From Candidatus Zixiibacteriota bacterium (GTDB taxonomy: Bacteria; RBG-13-66-14; B26-G2; WVWN01), in assembly GCA_011773985.1 (NCBI GenBank), contig WVWN01000011.1, forward strand, positions 1-52,059: a DNA stretch of 52,059 bases, in the 5' to 3' direction. The position numbers and the translations under genes were made by a program. The notes beneath the pieces are model-generated. The model saw nothing but the letters and a program-made list of their open reading frames with translations, ran no database searches and was not told the origin of the DNA. Positions 17,703-26,174 of the stretch are shown in pieces (position 1 is the first letter of the stretch; every line of letters begins with the position of its first letter).

Positions 17703-17766
17703 TCACTTCCCACAAGGGGTGTATTAATATTATTAGAAATAAACCCGAACCGGCAAGGGCCGCATA

Positions 17767-18372
17767 ATGGCGAACCAAAGCAAACTCATCGAACGGCTCA
17801 TAAATGAATTGACCAAAATGCCGGGCATAGGCCGCAAGACCGCCCAACGCCTTACCTACTTCCTCCTCAAAGCCCCCGACGACTACGTCTCCAATTTGGC
17901 GCACCTCTTGAACGAAATAAAAGAACACGTGAAGCCGTGTCGCGAATGCGGCAATCTGACCGAGGTCGAGCTTTGCGCCGTATGCGCGGACGAGACGCGC
18001 AACCGGCAACTTATCTGCGCGGTCGAGGACCCCGCCGACATAGCCCTCATCGAACGCACCGGCGAATTCAACGGCGTCTACCACGTCCTGATGGGCGTCA
18101 TATCGCCGTTGGAAGGCATCGGGCCGGACCAATTGCGCCTGGGAGAACTCGTGAAGCGCGTCCAAACGGGCCGCGTCGTCGAAGTCATCGTAGCGACGGA
18201 CCCCGACGTGGAGGGCGATACGACGGCCTACTACATCGCGAAGTTGCTCTCGCCCTTGGGGGTGAAAGCGACGCGCATCGCCCGGGGCCTCCCCGTCGGC
18301 GGCGACCTCGACTTCGCGGACGAGGTGACGCTCGCGAAGGCCATAGCCGGCCGTCAAGAAATCGAGGAATAA
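17767..18372 (+). CDS. recR: Recombination protein RecR
   Basis: 201 residues, normal length. RecR loads RecA at gaps with RecF/RecO. Order of domains: helix-hairpin-helix (LTKMPGIGRKTAQRLTYFLL), a C4 zinc finger CRECGNLTEVELCAVC (C58, C61, C70, C73), the Toprim domain (ICAVEDPADIALIERTGEF through EVIVATDPDVEGDTTA, about 139-154), and a C-terminal Walker-B-like/dimer segment with RIARGLPVGGDLDFADEVTL. The ATG has AAGGG at good spacing. The usual dnaX-ybaB partners are not upstream here. A bidirectional terminator follows. Confidence 0.97.
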   Translation: MANQSKLIERLINELTKMPGIGRKTAQRLTYFLLKAPDDYVSNLAHLLNEIKEHVKPCRECGNLTEVELCAVCADETRNRQLICAVEDPADIALIERTGEFNGVYHVLMGVISPLEGIGPDQLRLGELVKRVQTGRVVEVIVATDPDVEGDTTAYYIAKLLSPLGVKATRIARGLPVGGDLDFADEVTLAKAIAGRQEIEE

Positions 18373-18413
18373 GCCCGCCGCAGCGGCCGGCGGTAAAATT
18401 TTGAATAAAAATA

Positions 18414-18433
18414 GCCGGGCATCAAGGCCCGGC
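18414..18433. terminator. Bidirectional terminator between recR and the minus-strand secreted protein
   Basis: A perfect 7-bp stem (gccgggc / gcccggc) with a 6-base loop. On the minus strand it is followed by TATTTTTATT, on the plus strand by TTCATTT. Confidence 0.7.
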
Positions 18434-18454
18434 TTCATTTCCCGGCTCGAGCCC

Positions 18455-19225
18455 CTATTTAAAAAGGACCTTGACGCGGCCCAACGAGTCGGGCGCGACG
18501 CCGATGCCGCGGACGTCGACTTTCCACAACCGCCCGTTGCCCGCCGCCGTCCCGAGCCACAAGTAGCTGCCGTCGTACGTAGAACCCCGCGCTTCCTCCG
18601 CGGGCGCCGTAAAAGACGCCACCCCCGTACCGTTCGAAACGTCCACGGCGACGACCTGGAACTTCTTCGCGAAATCGTCGTATTCCGGCACCCATAAATA
18701 CCGTCCGTCCCAAGCGGGGTCGTATATCTCGTAGTAATTCGTAAACGACTTCAACACCTTGCCGTCGACGCGTATTTGAAAGTAAGAGTACGGAGGCTCC
18801 CCACTTCGTTCCGTACCCCACAGGTGGAAGCCGGACCAGGTGAAGCCCCGACCCACGTTCCAACCGGCCTTGAACGAAGCCGCCACGCTACCGCCCCACT
18901 CGAGCCGGTATACGACGTCCGTGGCGCCGTTGCCGGCCCAAAGATATTTCCCGTCGTGGGCCAAGCCGACCGTATCCGCCCCCGCTTTTGCGAACTTAAA
19001 AGAGCCGAGGACTTTCCCGTTGTTCGGGTTAACTTTCCAAATGAGGTAAGGCGACGTCTCGCAGAAACAATAAAGGTCGCCCTTCGCCCAGGCGAGGCCG
19101 GAGGGGTTGGCCGCGGGCGCGGCGAAAGAGGCTACCACCTGGCCTAAGCCGGCAAACGCGGACGGGCCGACCGTCAACGCCGCCAGGGCCCCGAGCACGA
19201 ACGACCGAAACGCGATAGTTCTCAT
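18455..19225 (-). CDS. Secreted beta-propeller-like protein with the shared C-terminal tail
   Basis: 256 residues with a cleavable signal peptide (MRTIAFRSFVLGALAALTVG...SAFA). The body shows repeated short blades of the type GLAWAKGDLYCF, GLAHDGKYLWAGN, GSTYDGSYLWLGT, as in YVTN/SMP-30-like propellers. The last 15 residues, GVAPDSLGRVKVLFK, match the ends of the two DNRLRE proteins at 50767 and 51704, although the bodies are unrelated. A GGAAGAGG site precedes the ATG, and a 17-spaced promoter lies 30-60 bases upstream. It ends at the bidirectional terminator shared with recR. Probably exported to the periplasm or surface; function unknown. Confidence 0.82.
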   Translation of the reverse strand: MRTIAFRSFVLGALAALTVGPSAFAGLGQVVASFAAPAANPSGLAWAKGDLYCFCETSPYLIWKVNPNNGKVLGSFKFAKAGADTVGLAHDGKYLWAGNGATDVVYRLEWGGSVAASFKAGWNVGRGFTWSGFHLWGTERSGEPPYSYFQIRVDGKVLKSFTNYYEIYDPAWDGRYLWVPEYDDFAKKFQVVAVDVSNGTGVASFTAPAEEARGSTYDGSYLWLGTAAGNGRLWKVDVRGIGVAPDSLGRVKVLFK

Positions 19226-19255
19226 ATGCGTACCTCTTCCATTCGTAGCGCCCCC

Positions 19256-19284
19256 AATATAAAAGTTTCACGGAAAATAATCAA
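19256..19284 (-). promoter_or_regulatory. Promoter of the secreted propeller protein
   Basis: On the minus strand, TTGATT (forward 19279-19284), 17 bases, then TATATT (forward 19256-19261), about 30 bases ahead of the ATG at 19225. Confidence 0.65.
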
Positions 19285-19371
19285 GCGAAAAGCGGCCGCG
19301 GCTAGGCCGAGTTTTCCCTCAGCGGATTTTTACGCGCCGCAAAAAAATTTTCTCCCGATAAAACGACTTTA

Positions 19372-19380
19372 TGTTATAAT
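19372..19380 (+). promoter_or_regulatory. Candidate extended -10 promoter for the oxidoreductase operon
   Basis: TGTTATAAT, a perfect TGn extended -10 box with TATAAT at 19375-19380. No good -35 is seen at 17 bases. It would give a leader of about 185 bases. A weaker alternative (TTGTAC...TATAAA) lies near 19406-19436. Confidence 0.4.
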
Positions 19381-19457
19381 TAGCAAGTTGCCTTATAAAT
19401 ACTTACTTGTACTTAATTAATCAAAAAGCAGTATAAATTAACCCCCCAAAATATGTC

Positions 19458-19517
19458 GCGATAGCCGAAGTTGAATGGCCATCGCAAAATGGCGAAACGG
19501 GCTATTCGCCCCTTTCG
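19458..19517 (+). ncRNA. Structured leader with competing helices upstream of the oxidoreductase operon
   Basis: Within a 346-base gene-free gap (19226-19571), 19458-19466 can pair with 19477-19485 (8 of 9). The same ggccat segment can instead pair with atggc at 19489-19493. A third helix (19493-19502 with 19508-19517, 9 of 10) follows and is trailed by TTAAAAATT. Two of the helices are mutually exclusive, as in attenuators or riboswitches. No known riboswitch class is recognised. Confidence 0.4.
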
Positions 19518-19571
19518 TTAAAAATTGCACAAACTTGAATAAATAACCCGATTTTACAGAGGTGACGCGAA

Positions 19572-20150
19572 TTGCAAGACAAAATTCTCGAAATCCGGTG
19601 GCACGGCCGCGGCGGCCAGGGCGTAAAGACCGCGGCGATGTTGTTCGCCGAAGCCGCGTTCGAGGGCGGGAAATTCATCCAGGGCTTTTCGGACTACGGC
19701 CCCGAGCGTTCCGGCGCGCCCATACAAGGCTTCACGCGCCTTAGCGACGGGCCCATTACCCTCCACAACTTCATTACGCGGCCGGACGTGGTGGTCGTCC
19801 TCGACCCCACCCTCTTGGGAAATGTCGCCGTGACCGAGGGCCTAAAACCCGGCGGCAAGGTCGTCGTGAATACCGCGCGCGAACCCGCGGAGCTGGCCGA
19901 CACGTTGGGGGTGGACAAAGAGCAGGTCTTCGCCGTCGACGCGACGAAGATATCGCTCGAGGTCATGGGGCGCGATATGCCCAATTCCCCGATGATCGGC
20001 GCGCTGGTCAAAGTCCTCGGCCTCGTGGAATTGCCTTGGGTCAACAAAACCTTCGAGAAAAAATTCGGCGCGAAGTCCCAGAAGGTCGTCGACGCCAACG
20101 TCGCGGCGATAAAAAGGGCGTACGACGAAGTCCGCGGGACCGCGGCGTGA
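19572..20150 (+). CDS. porC: 2-oxoacid (pyruvate):ferredoxin oxidoreductase, gamma subunit
   Basis: 192 residues. Typical gamma-subunit start IRWHGRGGQGVKTAAMLFAEAA, then SDYGPERSGAPIQGFTR, DVVVVLDPTLLGN and PNSPMIGALVKVLGLV. In POR-type enzymes this subunit helps bind CoA. The complex oxidises a 2-oxoacid with CoA to acyl-CoA and CO2, reducing ferredoxin. The start is a TTG with GAGGTGA at 19559-19565; no ATG or GTG fits. It is the first gene of a gamma-delta-alpha-beta operon, the four-subunit arrangement of Thermotoga- and archaeal-type enzymes. The substrate (pyruvate versus branched-chain 2-oxoacids) is not certain. Confidence 0.93.
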   Translation: MQDKILEIRWHGRGGQGVKTAAMLFAEAAFEGGKFIQGFSDYGPERSGAPIQGFTRLSDGPITLHNFITRPDVVVVLDPTLLGNVAVTEGLKPGGKVVVNTAREPAELADTLGVDKEQVFAVDATKISLEVMGRDMPNSPMIGALVKVLGLVELPWVNKTFEKKFGAKSQKVVDANVAAIKRAYDEVRGTAA

Positions 20151-20169
20151 CGCCCGGAGGATGATGGAA

Positions 20170-20457
20170 ATGGAAAAAAAGAAGGGTTGGAAAGAAATCC
20201 CTTTGGGCGGCCTGATAACGGAGGCCGGAAACGCGGCCGAATACGAAACCGGCTCGTGGCGGACCTTCAAGCCGGTCTTGGACCAGGAAGCTTGCAACAA
20301 TTGCCTTATATGTTGGATATTCTGCCCCGATACGTCGATCGTCGTCGAGGACGAGGAGATGGTCGGCTTCGACTACGTGCACTGTAAAGGCTGCGGCATC
20401 TGCGCCGCGGAGTGCCCCAAGAAAGCCATCGAGATGGTCCTCGAGCAAGAGGAGTAG
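20170..20457 (+). CDS. porD: 2-oxoacid (pyruvate):ferredoxin oxidoreductase, delta (ferredoxin-like) subunit
   Basis: About 95 residues carrying two [4Fe-4S] clusters: CNNCLICWIFCPD and CKGCGICAAECPK, the classical 8-Cys ferredoxin pattern. It passes electrons from the TPP site to external ferredoxin. ATGs occur at 20161, 20164 and 20170. The GGAGG at 20156-20160 is correctly spaced (9 bases) only for 20170, so that is chosen. It lies 19 bases after the gamma subunit and 9 before the alpha subunit. Confidence 0.93.
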   Translation: MEKKKGWKEIPLGGLITEAGNAAEYETGSWRTFKPVLDQEACNNCLICWIFCPDTSIVVEDEEMVGFDYVHCKGCGICAAECPKKAIEMVLEQEE

Positions 20458-20466
20458 GAGGCCCTA

Positions 20467-21663
20467 ATGGCTAAAACAGGCGTTAAAACCGTAAAAGTAC
20501 CGCTCGCCGGCAACGACGCCGCGGCGCACGCCATGAAGCAGGTGAACCCGGACGTCGTCGCGGCCTACCCCATAACGCCGCAAACCGAGCTTATGCAGGC
20601 GTTCGCCCAATTCGTCGCCGACGGCGAGGTCGACACCGAACTCATAACGACGGAGAGCGAGCACTCGGCTATGAGCGCCTGCGTCGGCGCCGCCGCCGCG
20701 GGCGCGCGCACCATGACGGCCACCTCCGCCAACGGCTTCGCGCTGATGTGGGAAGTGCTCTACATCGCGGCCTCGCTCCGCCTCCCCATCACCATGGCCG
20801 TCGTCAACCGCGCCCTCTCCGGCCCCATCAACATCCACTGCGACCACTCCGACTCGATGGGCGCTCGCGACGCCGGTTGGATGCAGATGTACGCCGAGAA
20901 CCCGCAGGAGGCTTACGACCTTTGGCTTATCGCGATAAAGGCCGCGGAGAATCACGACGTACTTCTTCCCGCGATGGTCATGTACGACGGCTTCATTATC
21001 AGTCACACGATGGAGGTCGTGGAAATACTTCCCGACGAGGCGGTGAAGGAATACGTCGGCCCTTATAAGCCCGCCTACGCCATGCTCCTCGACGAGAAGC
21101 CGTTCACCGTGGGCCCGCTCGACTTCCACGATTACTACTTCGAACACAAACGGCAAGAAATCGAGGGGACGGAGCACGCGCCCGCGGCGCTAGCGGAGGC
21201 CGCGGCCGAGTACGCGAAAATCAGCGGCCGCCACTACGGCCCGCTCGAGAGCTACCGCGCCGACGACGCCGACGTCGTAATGGTCGCGCTGGGCTCGACC
21301 GCCGGGACCGCGCGCTACGTCGTCGACGTCCTACGCGAGCAGGGCAAGGCGGCCGGCTTGATGAAGCTGAGAACGTTCCGCCCCTTCCCCAACGCCGAGG
21401 TCGCCGGGGCCCTCGGCAACGCGAAATGCGTCGTCGTCTGCGACCGCGTCGCCTCCTTCGGCGCGTTCGGCTCGCCCACGTTCATGGAAGTGCGGAGCGC
21501 GCTCTACGAGGTGCCGGAGAGGCCGCTGGTAATCAACTACGTCTACGGCCTCGGCGGCCGCGATACCGGCCCCGACCTCTTGGAGCAAGCGTTCGCGGAA
21601 GGCTTCCGCGTGGCCGAGACCGGGGAGATAAAACAACACGTAGGCTACTTAGGCGTGCGTTAA
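20467..21663 (+). CDS. porA: 2-oxoacid (pyruvate):ferredoxin oxidoreductase, alpha subunit
   Basis: 398 residues, matching four-subunit-type alpha chains. Shows the TPP-pyrimidine-side motifs VVAAYPITPQTELMQAFAQF and TTESEHSAMSACVGAAAAGAR, then MTATSANGFALMWEVLYIA, INIHCDHSDSMGARDAGWMQ, and the C-terminal domain II VVMVALGSTAGTARYVVDVLREQG and LMKLRTFRPFP. Only 9 bases separate it from porD. It forms the active site with the beta subunit encoded 35 bases downstream. A cytoplasmic central-metabolism enzyme of anaerobes. Confidence 0.95.
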   Translation: MAKTGVKTVKVPLAGNDAAAHAMKQVNPDVVAAYPITPQTELMQAFAQFVADGEVDTELITTESEHSAMSACVGAAAAGARTMTATSANGFALMWEVLYIAASLRLPITMAVVNRALSGPINIHCDHSDSMGARDAGWMQMYAENPQEAYDLWLIAIKAAENHDVLLPAMVMYDGFIISHTMEVVEILPDEAVKEYVGPYKPAYAMLLDEKPFTVGPLDFHDYYFEHKRQEIEGTEHAPAALAEAAAEYAKISGRHYGPLESYRADDADVVMVALGSTAGTARYVVDVLREQGKAAGLMKLRTFRPFPNAEVAGALGNAKCVVVCDRVASFGAFGSPTFMEVRSALYEVPERPLVINYVYGLGGRDTGPDLLEQAFAEGFRVAETGEIKQHVGYLGVR

Positions 21664-21698
21664 TTACTTCCGAAGGAAACACGTTAAGGAGCGACTAG

Positions 21699-22664
21699 AT
21701 GACGACGTTGAAACAGCTATCTCACCGCGAGGAGCGCTTCACGGGCGGCCATCGCCTTTGCGCCGGCTGTGGCGCGGCCATCGTCGCCCGCCAGGTACTG
21801 CTCGCCGCGGACGGGCCCGTCGTAGTCGGCACCGCGACCGGCTGCCTGGAAGTCGCGACGACGTTGTACCCCTACACCTCCTGGAAGGTCCCCTGGATCC
21901 ACAACGCCTTCGAGAACGTCGCCGCGACGATATCCGGCGTCGAGACCGCGTACCGCGTATTCAAAGAAAAAGGCAAAATAGACAAGGAGTTCCACTTCAT
22001 CGCCTTCGGCGGCGACGGCGGGACGTACGACATCGGCTTACAGGCGCTCTCGGGCGCGCTCGAGCGCGGCCACAAGATGCTCTACATCTGCTACGACAAC
22101 CAGGCCTATATGAACACGGGCATCCAGCGCTCGGGCGCCACGCCCAAGGGCGCCTCCACCACGACCGCGCCCGCCGGCAAGGTCATCCCGGGCAAACTGC
22201 AGCGCCGCAAGGACCTGACCGCCATCGTCGCCGCGCACCACATCCCGTACGTGGCGCAGGCCGCGCCCCACAACTTTATGGACCTCACGCGCAAGGTCGA
22301 GAAAGCGCTCGCCGCGGACGGCCCCTCGTTCATCAACGTCCTCGCGCCCTGCCACCGCGGCTGGCGCCACGCCCCCGAAGACACGCTCAAAGTTACGCGC
22401 ATCGCGACCAACACCTCCTTTTGGCCCCTCTACGAAATTATTGACGGCGAGTGGAAGCTCAACTACAAACCCAGAAAAAAACTCCCCATCGAGGAGTGGC
22501 TCAAGTTCCAGGGCCGCTACGACCACCTCTTCAAGGACGGCGGCCACCCCGAGCTCGTCGCCGAAATCCAGGCCGACATCGACCGCGACTGGGAGGACCT
22601 CCTGATTCGCTGCGGCGAGCTGCCGCCGCGCGAGCGCCGCGACGAGGAGGAAAAGAAAAAGTAA
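21699..22664 (+). CDS. porB: 2-oxoacid (pyruvate):ferredoxin oxidoreductase, beta subunit (TPP-binding)
   Basis: 321 residues. Cluster-ligand Cys residues start the chain (LCAGCGAAIVARQ), with a further Cys in TATGCLEVATT. The TPP/Mg motif is GGDGGTYDIGLQALSGALERG...ICYDNQAYMNTGIQRS (GDG...DNxAYMNTG). ATPKGAST and PCHRGWRH are also characteristic of POR beta subunits. It is the last gene of the operon and is followed by a hairpin terminator. Confidence 0.95.
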   Translation: MTTLKQLSHREERFTGGHRLCAGCGAAIVARQVLLAADGPVVVGTATGCLEVATTLYPYTSWKVPWIHNAFENVAATISGVETAYRVFKEKGKIDKEFHFIAFGGDGGTYDIGLQALSGALERGHKMLYICYDNQAYMNTGIQRSGATPKGASTTTAPAGKVIPGKLQRRKDLTAIVAAHHIPYVAQAAPHNFMDLTRKVEKALAADGPSFINVLAPCHRGWRHAPEDTLKVTRIATNTSFWPLYEIIDGEWKLNYKPRKKLPIEEWLKFQGRYDHLFKDGGHPELVAEIQADIDRDWEDLLIRCGELPPRERRDEEEKKK

Positions 22665-22688
22665 CCGCCGCGTTTCGCCGACGAAAAA

Positions 22689-22708
22689 AGCCGCCCTTAG
22701 GGGCGGCT
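22689..22708. terminator. Terminator between porB and the minus-strand outer-membrane pseudogene
   Basis: A perfect 8-bp stem (agccgccc / gggcggct) with a 4-base loop. On the minus strand a run of six T follows, on the plus strand ATTTAAT. Confidence 0.75.
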
Positions 22709-22738
22709 ATTTAATGAGCTTATTTTATTTTATAAAAA

Positions 22739-23544
22739 CTAAAAATAACTCCCGAAAGCGGTAAAATTTATCGCGGCACCTACGAAGACGCCGAAACAAA
22801 CGGCGCGCGGGTAATTTATTTCCATCGGTCCTATGCCGGCTTTGGGCGTCCCGGGCCCGTCGTAGAAAAAATCGGTGCGGGCCGTAACGGCCAGAAAATC
22901 CCACAACCAATAATCCAAGCGTACTCGTGAAGCCAACGTATTAGATAGCACAACGCGACTAAGATAAAAGTACCCCGTGCCGCGCGTTGGCTTTAACCTA
23001 CGTAAATAACCTAGTTGGGATGAACCTTCCAAGCGGGAGGAAATGAAAAAATCGCAACCTACGTAAAACCGGGTCCGAAAGAGGTATATACGTGCGACAC
23101 GCCCCGCCATGGGTCCGGCCAAGAATATACGTCGTTAATACCCAGGCTCGCGGCCCCGGATAAAGCCGCGTATCGCGAGAAAAACCAATACAAACGAAAA
23201 TAAAAATTATGGTGGTATACGCTAACTCGAGGAGGTATCGTAAAAGGGCCCTCGGGGTCATCAAATTCATAACTGGGCTCCGAAGCCAAATCGTATTCTA
23301 TACCTACCCGCTTCCTACGGAAATCTAAGCCTATGCCCCAGGTCAAAACGGGGTGGTCGTCAACGGGTATATAACCCTTGACTTCTTCCAAGAACGAACC
23401 GGCCGCCGCCCGGAAAATCAATTCCGCATTCCCGGGAGGCGGCGCGGCTTCGACCGTATCCGCGGCCGGTATTAAGTAGACGCCGAATAAAAAGGCTTTT
23501 GTAATCTTACCCAAAACGGAAGGGCTTTCTAGAAAAGTACGCAC
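22739..23544 (-). pseudogene. Frameshifted outer-membrane beta-barrel protein
   Basis: Two overlapping minus-strand frames are halves of one protein. The upstream half (start GTG at 23544) has a signal peptide and barrel-like strands, and stops just after SFGPGF. The downstream half continues YVGCDFFISSRLEG in another frame and ends in ...FTAFGSYF, with the terminal Phe typical of outer-membrane barrels. Adding one T to the four-T run (AAAA on the plus strand at 23065-23068) restores a 268-residue frame. The strands alternate polar and aromatic residues (VSVYHHNFYFRLYWFFS). It could be a real one-base deletion or a homopolymer sequencing error. Family not recognised; no partner genes nearby. 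Confidence 0.7.
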
Positions 23545-23888
23545 TTAATATTCACGTCACGTAAAGCCTACCTACCCAGCGGCGCGGCGCAAAAAACTTA
23601 ACGCCGACGTTACCCGTAGTTACGTAACAACCTTATTTATAATAACATAATATCAAATAACTCACCCCGAGAAACGGCGGACGAAATTTTAATACTTTTC
23701 ATATAATCCCATTCTGCTACTTCATTATTCTAAATTAGTGCACTACGTACATTTAAACTTACACCGGGCAAGGAGATTATCTACACGGTTGACTTTCGCG
23801 TTCGGTCGGCTCGTTTTTATTGGACCCTCCGGCCTACCGGCGTCGACGGACGGCAATACGCGGAATCGGCCCAACGCGCCAGTTTGAC
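23545..23888. other. AT-rich intergenic region, no gene seen
   Basis: About 340 bases between a divergent pair (barrel pseudogene on minus, TolC-like gene on plus). It is clearly AT-rich around 23620-23760. No supported open frame, tRNA or strong hairpin was found. A TTGACT at 23789 lacks a well-spaced -10. Confidence 0.6.
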
Positions 23889-23917
23889 TTGTATGGAAGC
23901 GCTATTTTTGGTAAAAT
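23889..23917 (+). promoter_or_regulatory. Promoter of the TolC-like export operon
   Basis: TTGTAT (23889-23894), 17 bases and TAAAAT (23912-23917), with TGG directly before it (extended -10). A TTGACT overlaps five bases further upstream. Confidence 0.6.
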
Positions 23918-23949
23918 GCGCAAATTGTTAACCTATACGGCAAATTAAA

Positions 23950-25251
23950 ATGATGAAGCTGCTCACGTTACTAAGCGCGGCTCTCCTGGCCGTCGCCCCG
24001 GCGTACGCCGCCGAGCTTACGCTCGAGGAGGCGATAGACTTCGCCCTCGCGCGCAGCCCGGCCGCGATCGCCGCGGAGGCGACGTACCTCGCCGCGCGCG
24101 CGGACCTCTACCAGGGCTGGGGCGGCGTCCTCCCGAGCGCGAGCACGTCCTACTCGGCCTCGCGCTTCTACGACCGCGAAACCTTCCGCATCGGCGGTTT
24201 CGAAATCCCGGGCTACAAGCCCCCGCTCCACTACTATTACGCGCAGGCCCGCCTGGACCAACCCGTTTTCGCCGGGGGCAGACTATGGTGGGGCGTTATG
24301 TCGGGGCGGGCGTCGGCTCGAGCCGGCGCGGCGAGCCGCGGCCAACAGCGCCAACAGCTCGTCGTCGACGTCGCCCGGGCCTACCTCGGCGTCCTGAAAG
24401 CCGAAGGCCTAAAAGAGGTCGCCGAGCGCTCGCTCGAGGCGAGCCTTAAAAACGAGGAACTCGCCCGCGCGCAGTACGAAACCGGCGCCACCTCGCGCGC
24501 CGAGTACCTCAAGGCCGTCGTCCAAAGAGGTAGGGACGAGATCGCCCGCATCGCCGCGGAGGCCGCCGTCGAAACCGCCCGCCTGGCGTTCTTCAACACG
24601 GCCGGGATGGAGCCGGACGCCGACCTCACCTTCGCCCCGGTCGAGGCCGCGCCCCCCCGAGACCTTCCTCCCCCCGAAGAGTTGACGGGGGCCGCGATGG
24701 CCAAGCGGCCGGACGTAACGAAGACGCGCGAAGAAAAGCGCGTCGCGGACCTGGGCGTTCGCTCAGCCGCGGCCGGCTGGTTCCCCTCCCTCGCCGCGTC
24801 GGCCACCTACGACTGGAACGACTTCAACGCGCCCTCCCGGGAAACCTGGAACGACCTCGACGAGTGGACCGTGGGCGTGACCGCCTCCTGGTACCTCTTC
24901 GACAGCTTCCAGACCAAGGCGAACCTCGACCGCGCCCGGGCCGCGGCCGCCACCGCGCGCGTAGCGGACGCGCGATTGCGAGACGCCGTGGCGCTCGACG
25001 TCACGCGCGCTTACTACGAGTACAAGAAACAAGCGGAAACCGTCGTCGTCGCCGAGGAGACCGCGGCCGCGGCGGAAGAGGAGTTCGCCATCGTCCAGGA
25101 ACTCTACGCGTTGGGCGGCGCCTCGACGCTCGAGCTGACCGACGCGCAGGCGCGTTTCGTCGAAGCCCGGAACGCGCTCGTCGAAGCGAAATACAATTTC
25201 CTCATCGCCGACTTCGACCTCCGAAGGTCGCTCGGCGAGCTGGAATACTAA
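23950..25251 (+). CDS. TolC-like outer-membrane efflux protein
   Basis: 433 residues with signal peptide (MMKLLTLLSAALLAVAPAYA). The mature start ELTLEEAIDFALARSPAAIAA is the classical OEP-family opening. Two OEP repeats follow: coiled helices (ARAYLGVLKAEGLKEVAERSLEASLKNEELARAQYETGATSRAEYL, given here as landmarks around residues 140-195, and a second copy about 350-430 with RAYYEYKKQAETV and LTDAQARFVEARNALVEAKYNFLIA). Barrel strands such as PSLAASATYDW and VGVTASWYLFD lie between them. It forms the outer-membrane channel of tripartite exporters. It is the first gene of an operon with CPBP, fusion protein and ATPase genes; the next start is 2 bases after its stop. Confidence 0.92.
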   Translation: MMKLLTLLSAALLAVAPAYAAELTLEEAIDFALARSPAAIAAEATYLAARADLYQGWGGVLPSASTSYSASRFYDRETFRIGGFEIPGYKPPLHYYYAQARLDQPVFAGGRLWWGVMSGRASARAGAASRGQQRQQLVVDVARAYLGVLKAEGLKEVAERSLEASLKNEELARAQYETGATSRAEYLKAVVQRGRDEIARIAAEAAVETARLAFFNTAGMEPDADLTFAPVEAAPPRDLPPPEELTGAAMAKRPDVTKTREEKRVADLGVRSAAAGWFPSLAASATYDWNDFNAPSRETWNDLDEWTVGVTASWYLFDSFQTKANLDRARAAAATARVADARLRDAVALDVTRAYYEYKKQAETVVVAEETAAAAEEEFAIVQELYALGGASTLELTDAQARFVEARNALVEAKYNFLIADFDLRRSLGELEY

Positions 25252-25253
25252 CG

Positions 25254-26174
25254 ATGGGTCTTTTTAGAAATAAAAACGGCAAGCTCCGCGCCTGGCTGAG
25301 GCTGCTTATGTTTTACGCCGCCGCCGCGGGTGCCGCCTTGGCGTTAATGGTCGCCCTCGCGGCCGCCTTGCCCTCGAGCCAGGTTAATAAACTGCATCCC
25401 CATTCGCTCGCCGCGGTAAACCCGTGGTTGCTCGCCTTTTACGGCCTGGTCGTCGTCGCCGCGGTCGCCGCGGCCGCCGTAGTCGCTCGCGGCCTACTGG
25501 ACGGCAAAGCCCCCCTCGCATCGTTGGGCCTATCGCCGCGGGGCGCGCCGGCCGGCCTATCCCTCGGCTTCGGCGGCGGCATACTATTTTTGGCGATTAC
25601 GTGCGGCCTCATCGCCCTAGCCGGCGGCGCAGGCTTTCGACCGGCGTTTTCCGCGCCCGCGGCCCTCGCCGCGGCGACGGGCCCGTTGGCCTACTTCGCG
25701 GTCCTCGCCGCGCTCGAGGAGCTTACGCTGCGAGGCTATCCCATAAAGGTCCTCGACGAGTCGTGGGGGCGCGCCGGCGCGGTACTTTCCACGTCGACGG
25801 TTTTTTCCCTGCTCCACCTCGTAAACCCGGGCGCGGGGGTCCTTCCACTCGTAAATGTAGCCCTCGCCGGCGTCATCCTCGCGCTACTTTACCTGCAAAG
25901 CGGCTCACTATGGCTCGCGATAGGCTTCCACTGGGGTTGGAACTTCGCCGAGGGCGGCGTCTTCGGCTTCCCCGTGAGCGGCGTCGCGTTCAACCCTCGG
26001 CTGCTCGAGGTCGCGACGAAGGGCCCGGCTTGGCTTTCGGGCGGGTCCTTCGGGCCCGAGGGCTCGGTAGCCCTTACCGCCACGAGCGCGGTATTGATAT
26101 TATTACTTATGAAGAGGAGAATCCCCTACCCCAAAACGCCGTCCGGCGTTGTCGCCGGGGGGGCACCGATATGA
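25254..26174 (+). CDS. CPBP-family intramembrane metalloprotease
   Basis: About 306 residues, many hydrophobic helices. The CPBP (Abi/CAAX-like) motifs are complete: EELTLRGY (EExxxR, about 157-164), FSLLHL (second motif His) and HWGWNF (third motif). These glutamic metalloproteases cleave membrane or prenylated proteins, and some mature or give immunity to exported peptides. The open frame extends further upstream in the shadow of the TolC-like gene, but the ATG at 25254, just after that gene's TAA, begins a sensible N-terminus (MGLFRNKNGKLRAWLRLLMF). The end overlaps the fusion-protein start by 4 bases. Its place inside an export operon suggests processing of the cargo. Confidence 0.87.
   Translation: MGLFRNKNGKLRAWLRLLMFYAAAAGAALALMVALAAALPSSQVNKLHPHSLAAVNPWLLAFYGLVVVAAVAAAAVVARGLLDGKAPLASLGLSPRGAPAGLSLGFGGGILFLAITCGLIALAGGAGFRPAFSAPAALAAATGPLAYFAVLAALEELTLRGYPIKVLDESWGRAGAVLSTSTVFSLLHLVNPGAGVLPLVNVALAGVILALLYLQSGSLWLAIGFHWGWNFAEGGVFGFPVSGVAFNPRLLEVATKGPAWLSGGSFGPEGSVALTATSAVLILLLMKRRIPYPKTPSGVVAGGAPI

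Noticed and set aside
19467-19517. Hammerhead-ribozyme-like arrangement (stem, GAAA, stem) in the oxidoreductase leader
   Set aside because: The invariant CUGANGA core is not present (TTGAATG instead) and stem III has a mismatch, so self-cleavage is not supported.
23789-23889. TTG-started short frame after an AAGGAG in the 23545-23949 gap
   Set aside because: The spacing to TTG is 13 bases and the roughly 32-residue product has no structure; chance is likely.
24864-25253. N-terminal extension of the CPBP protease frame
   Set aside because: It lies wholly inside the TolC-like gene, reads as Arg-rich low-complexity sequence, and a good ATG exists at 25254.
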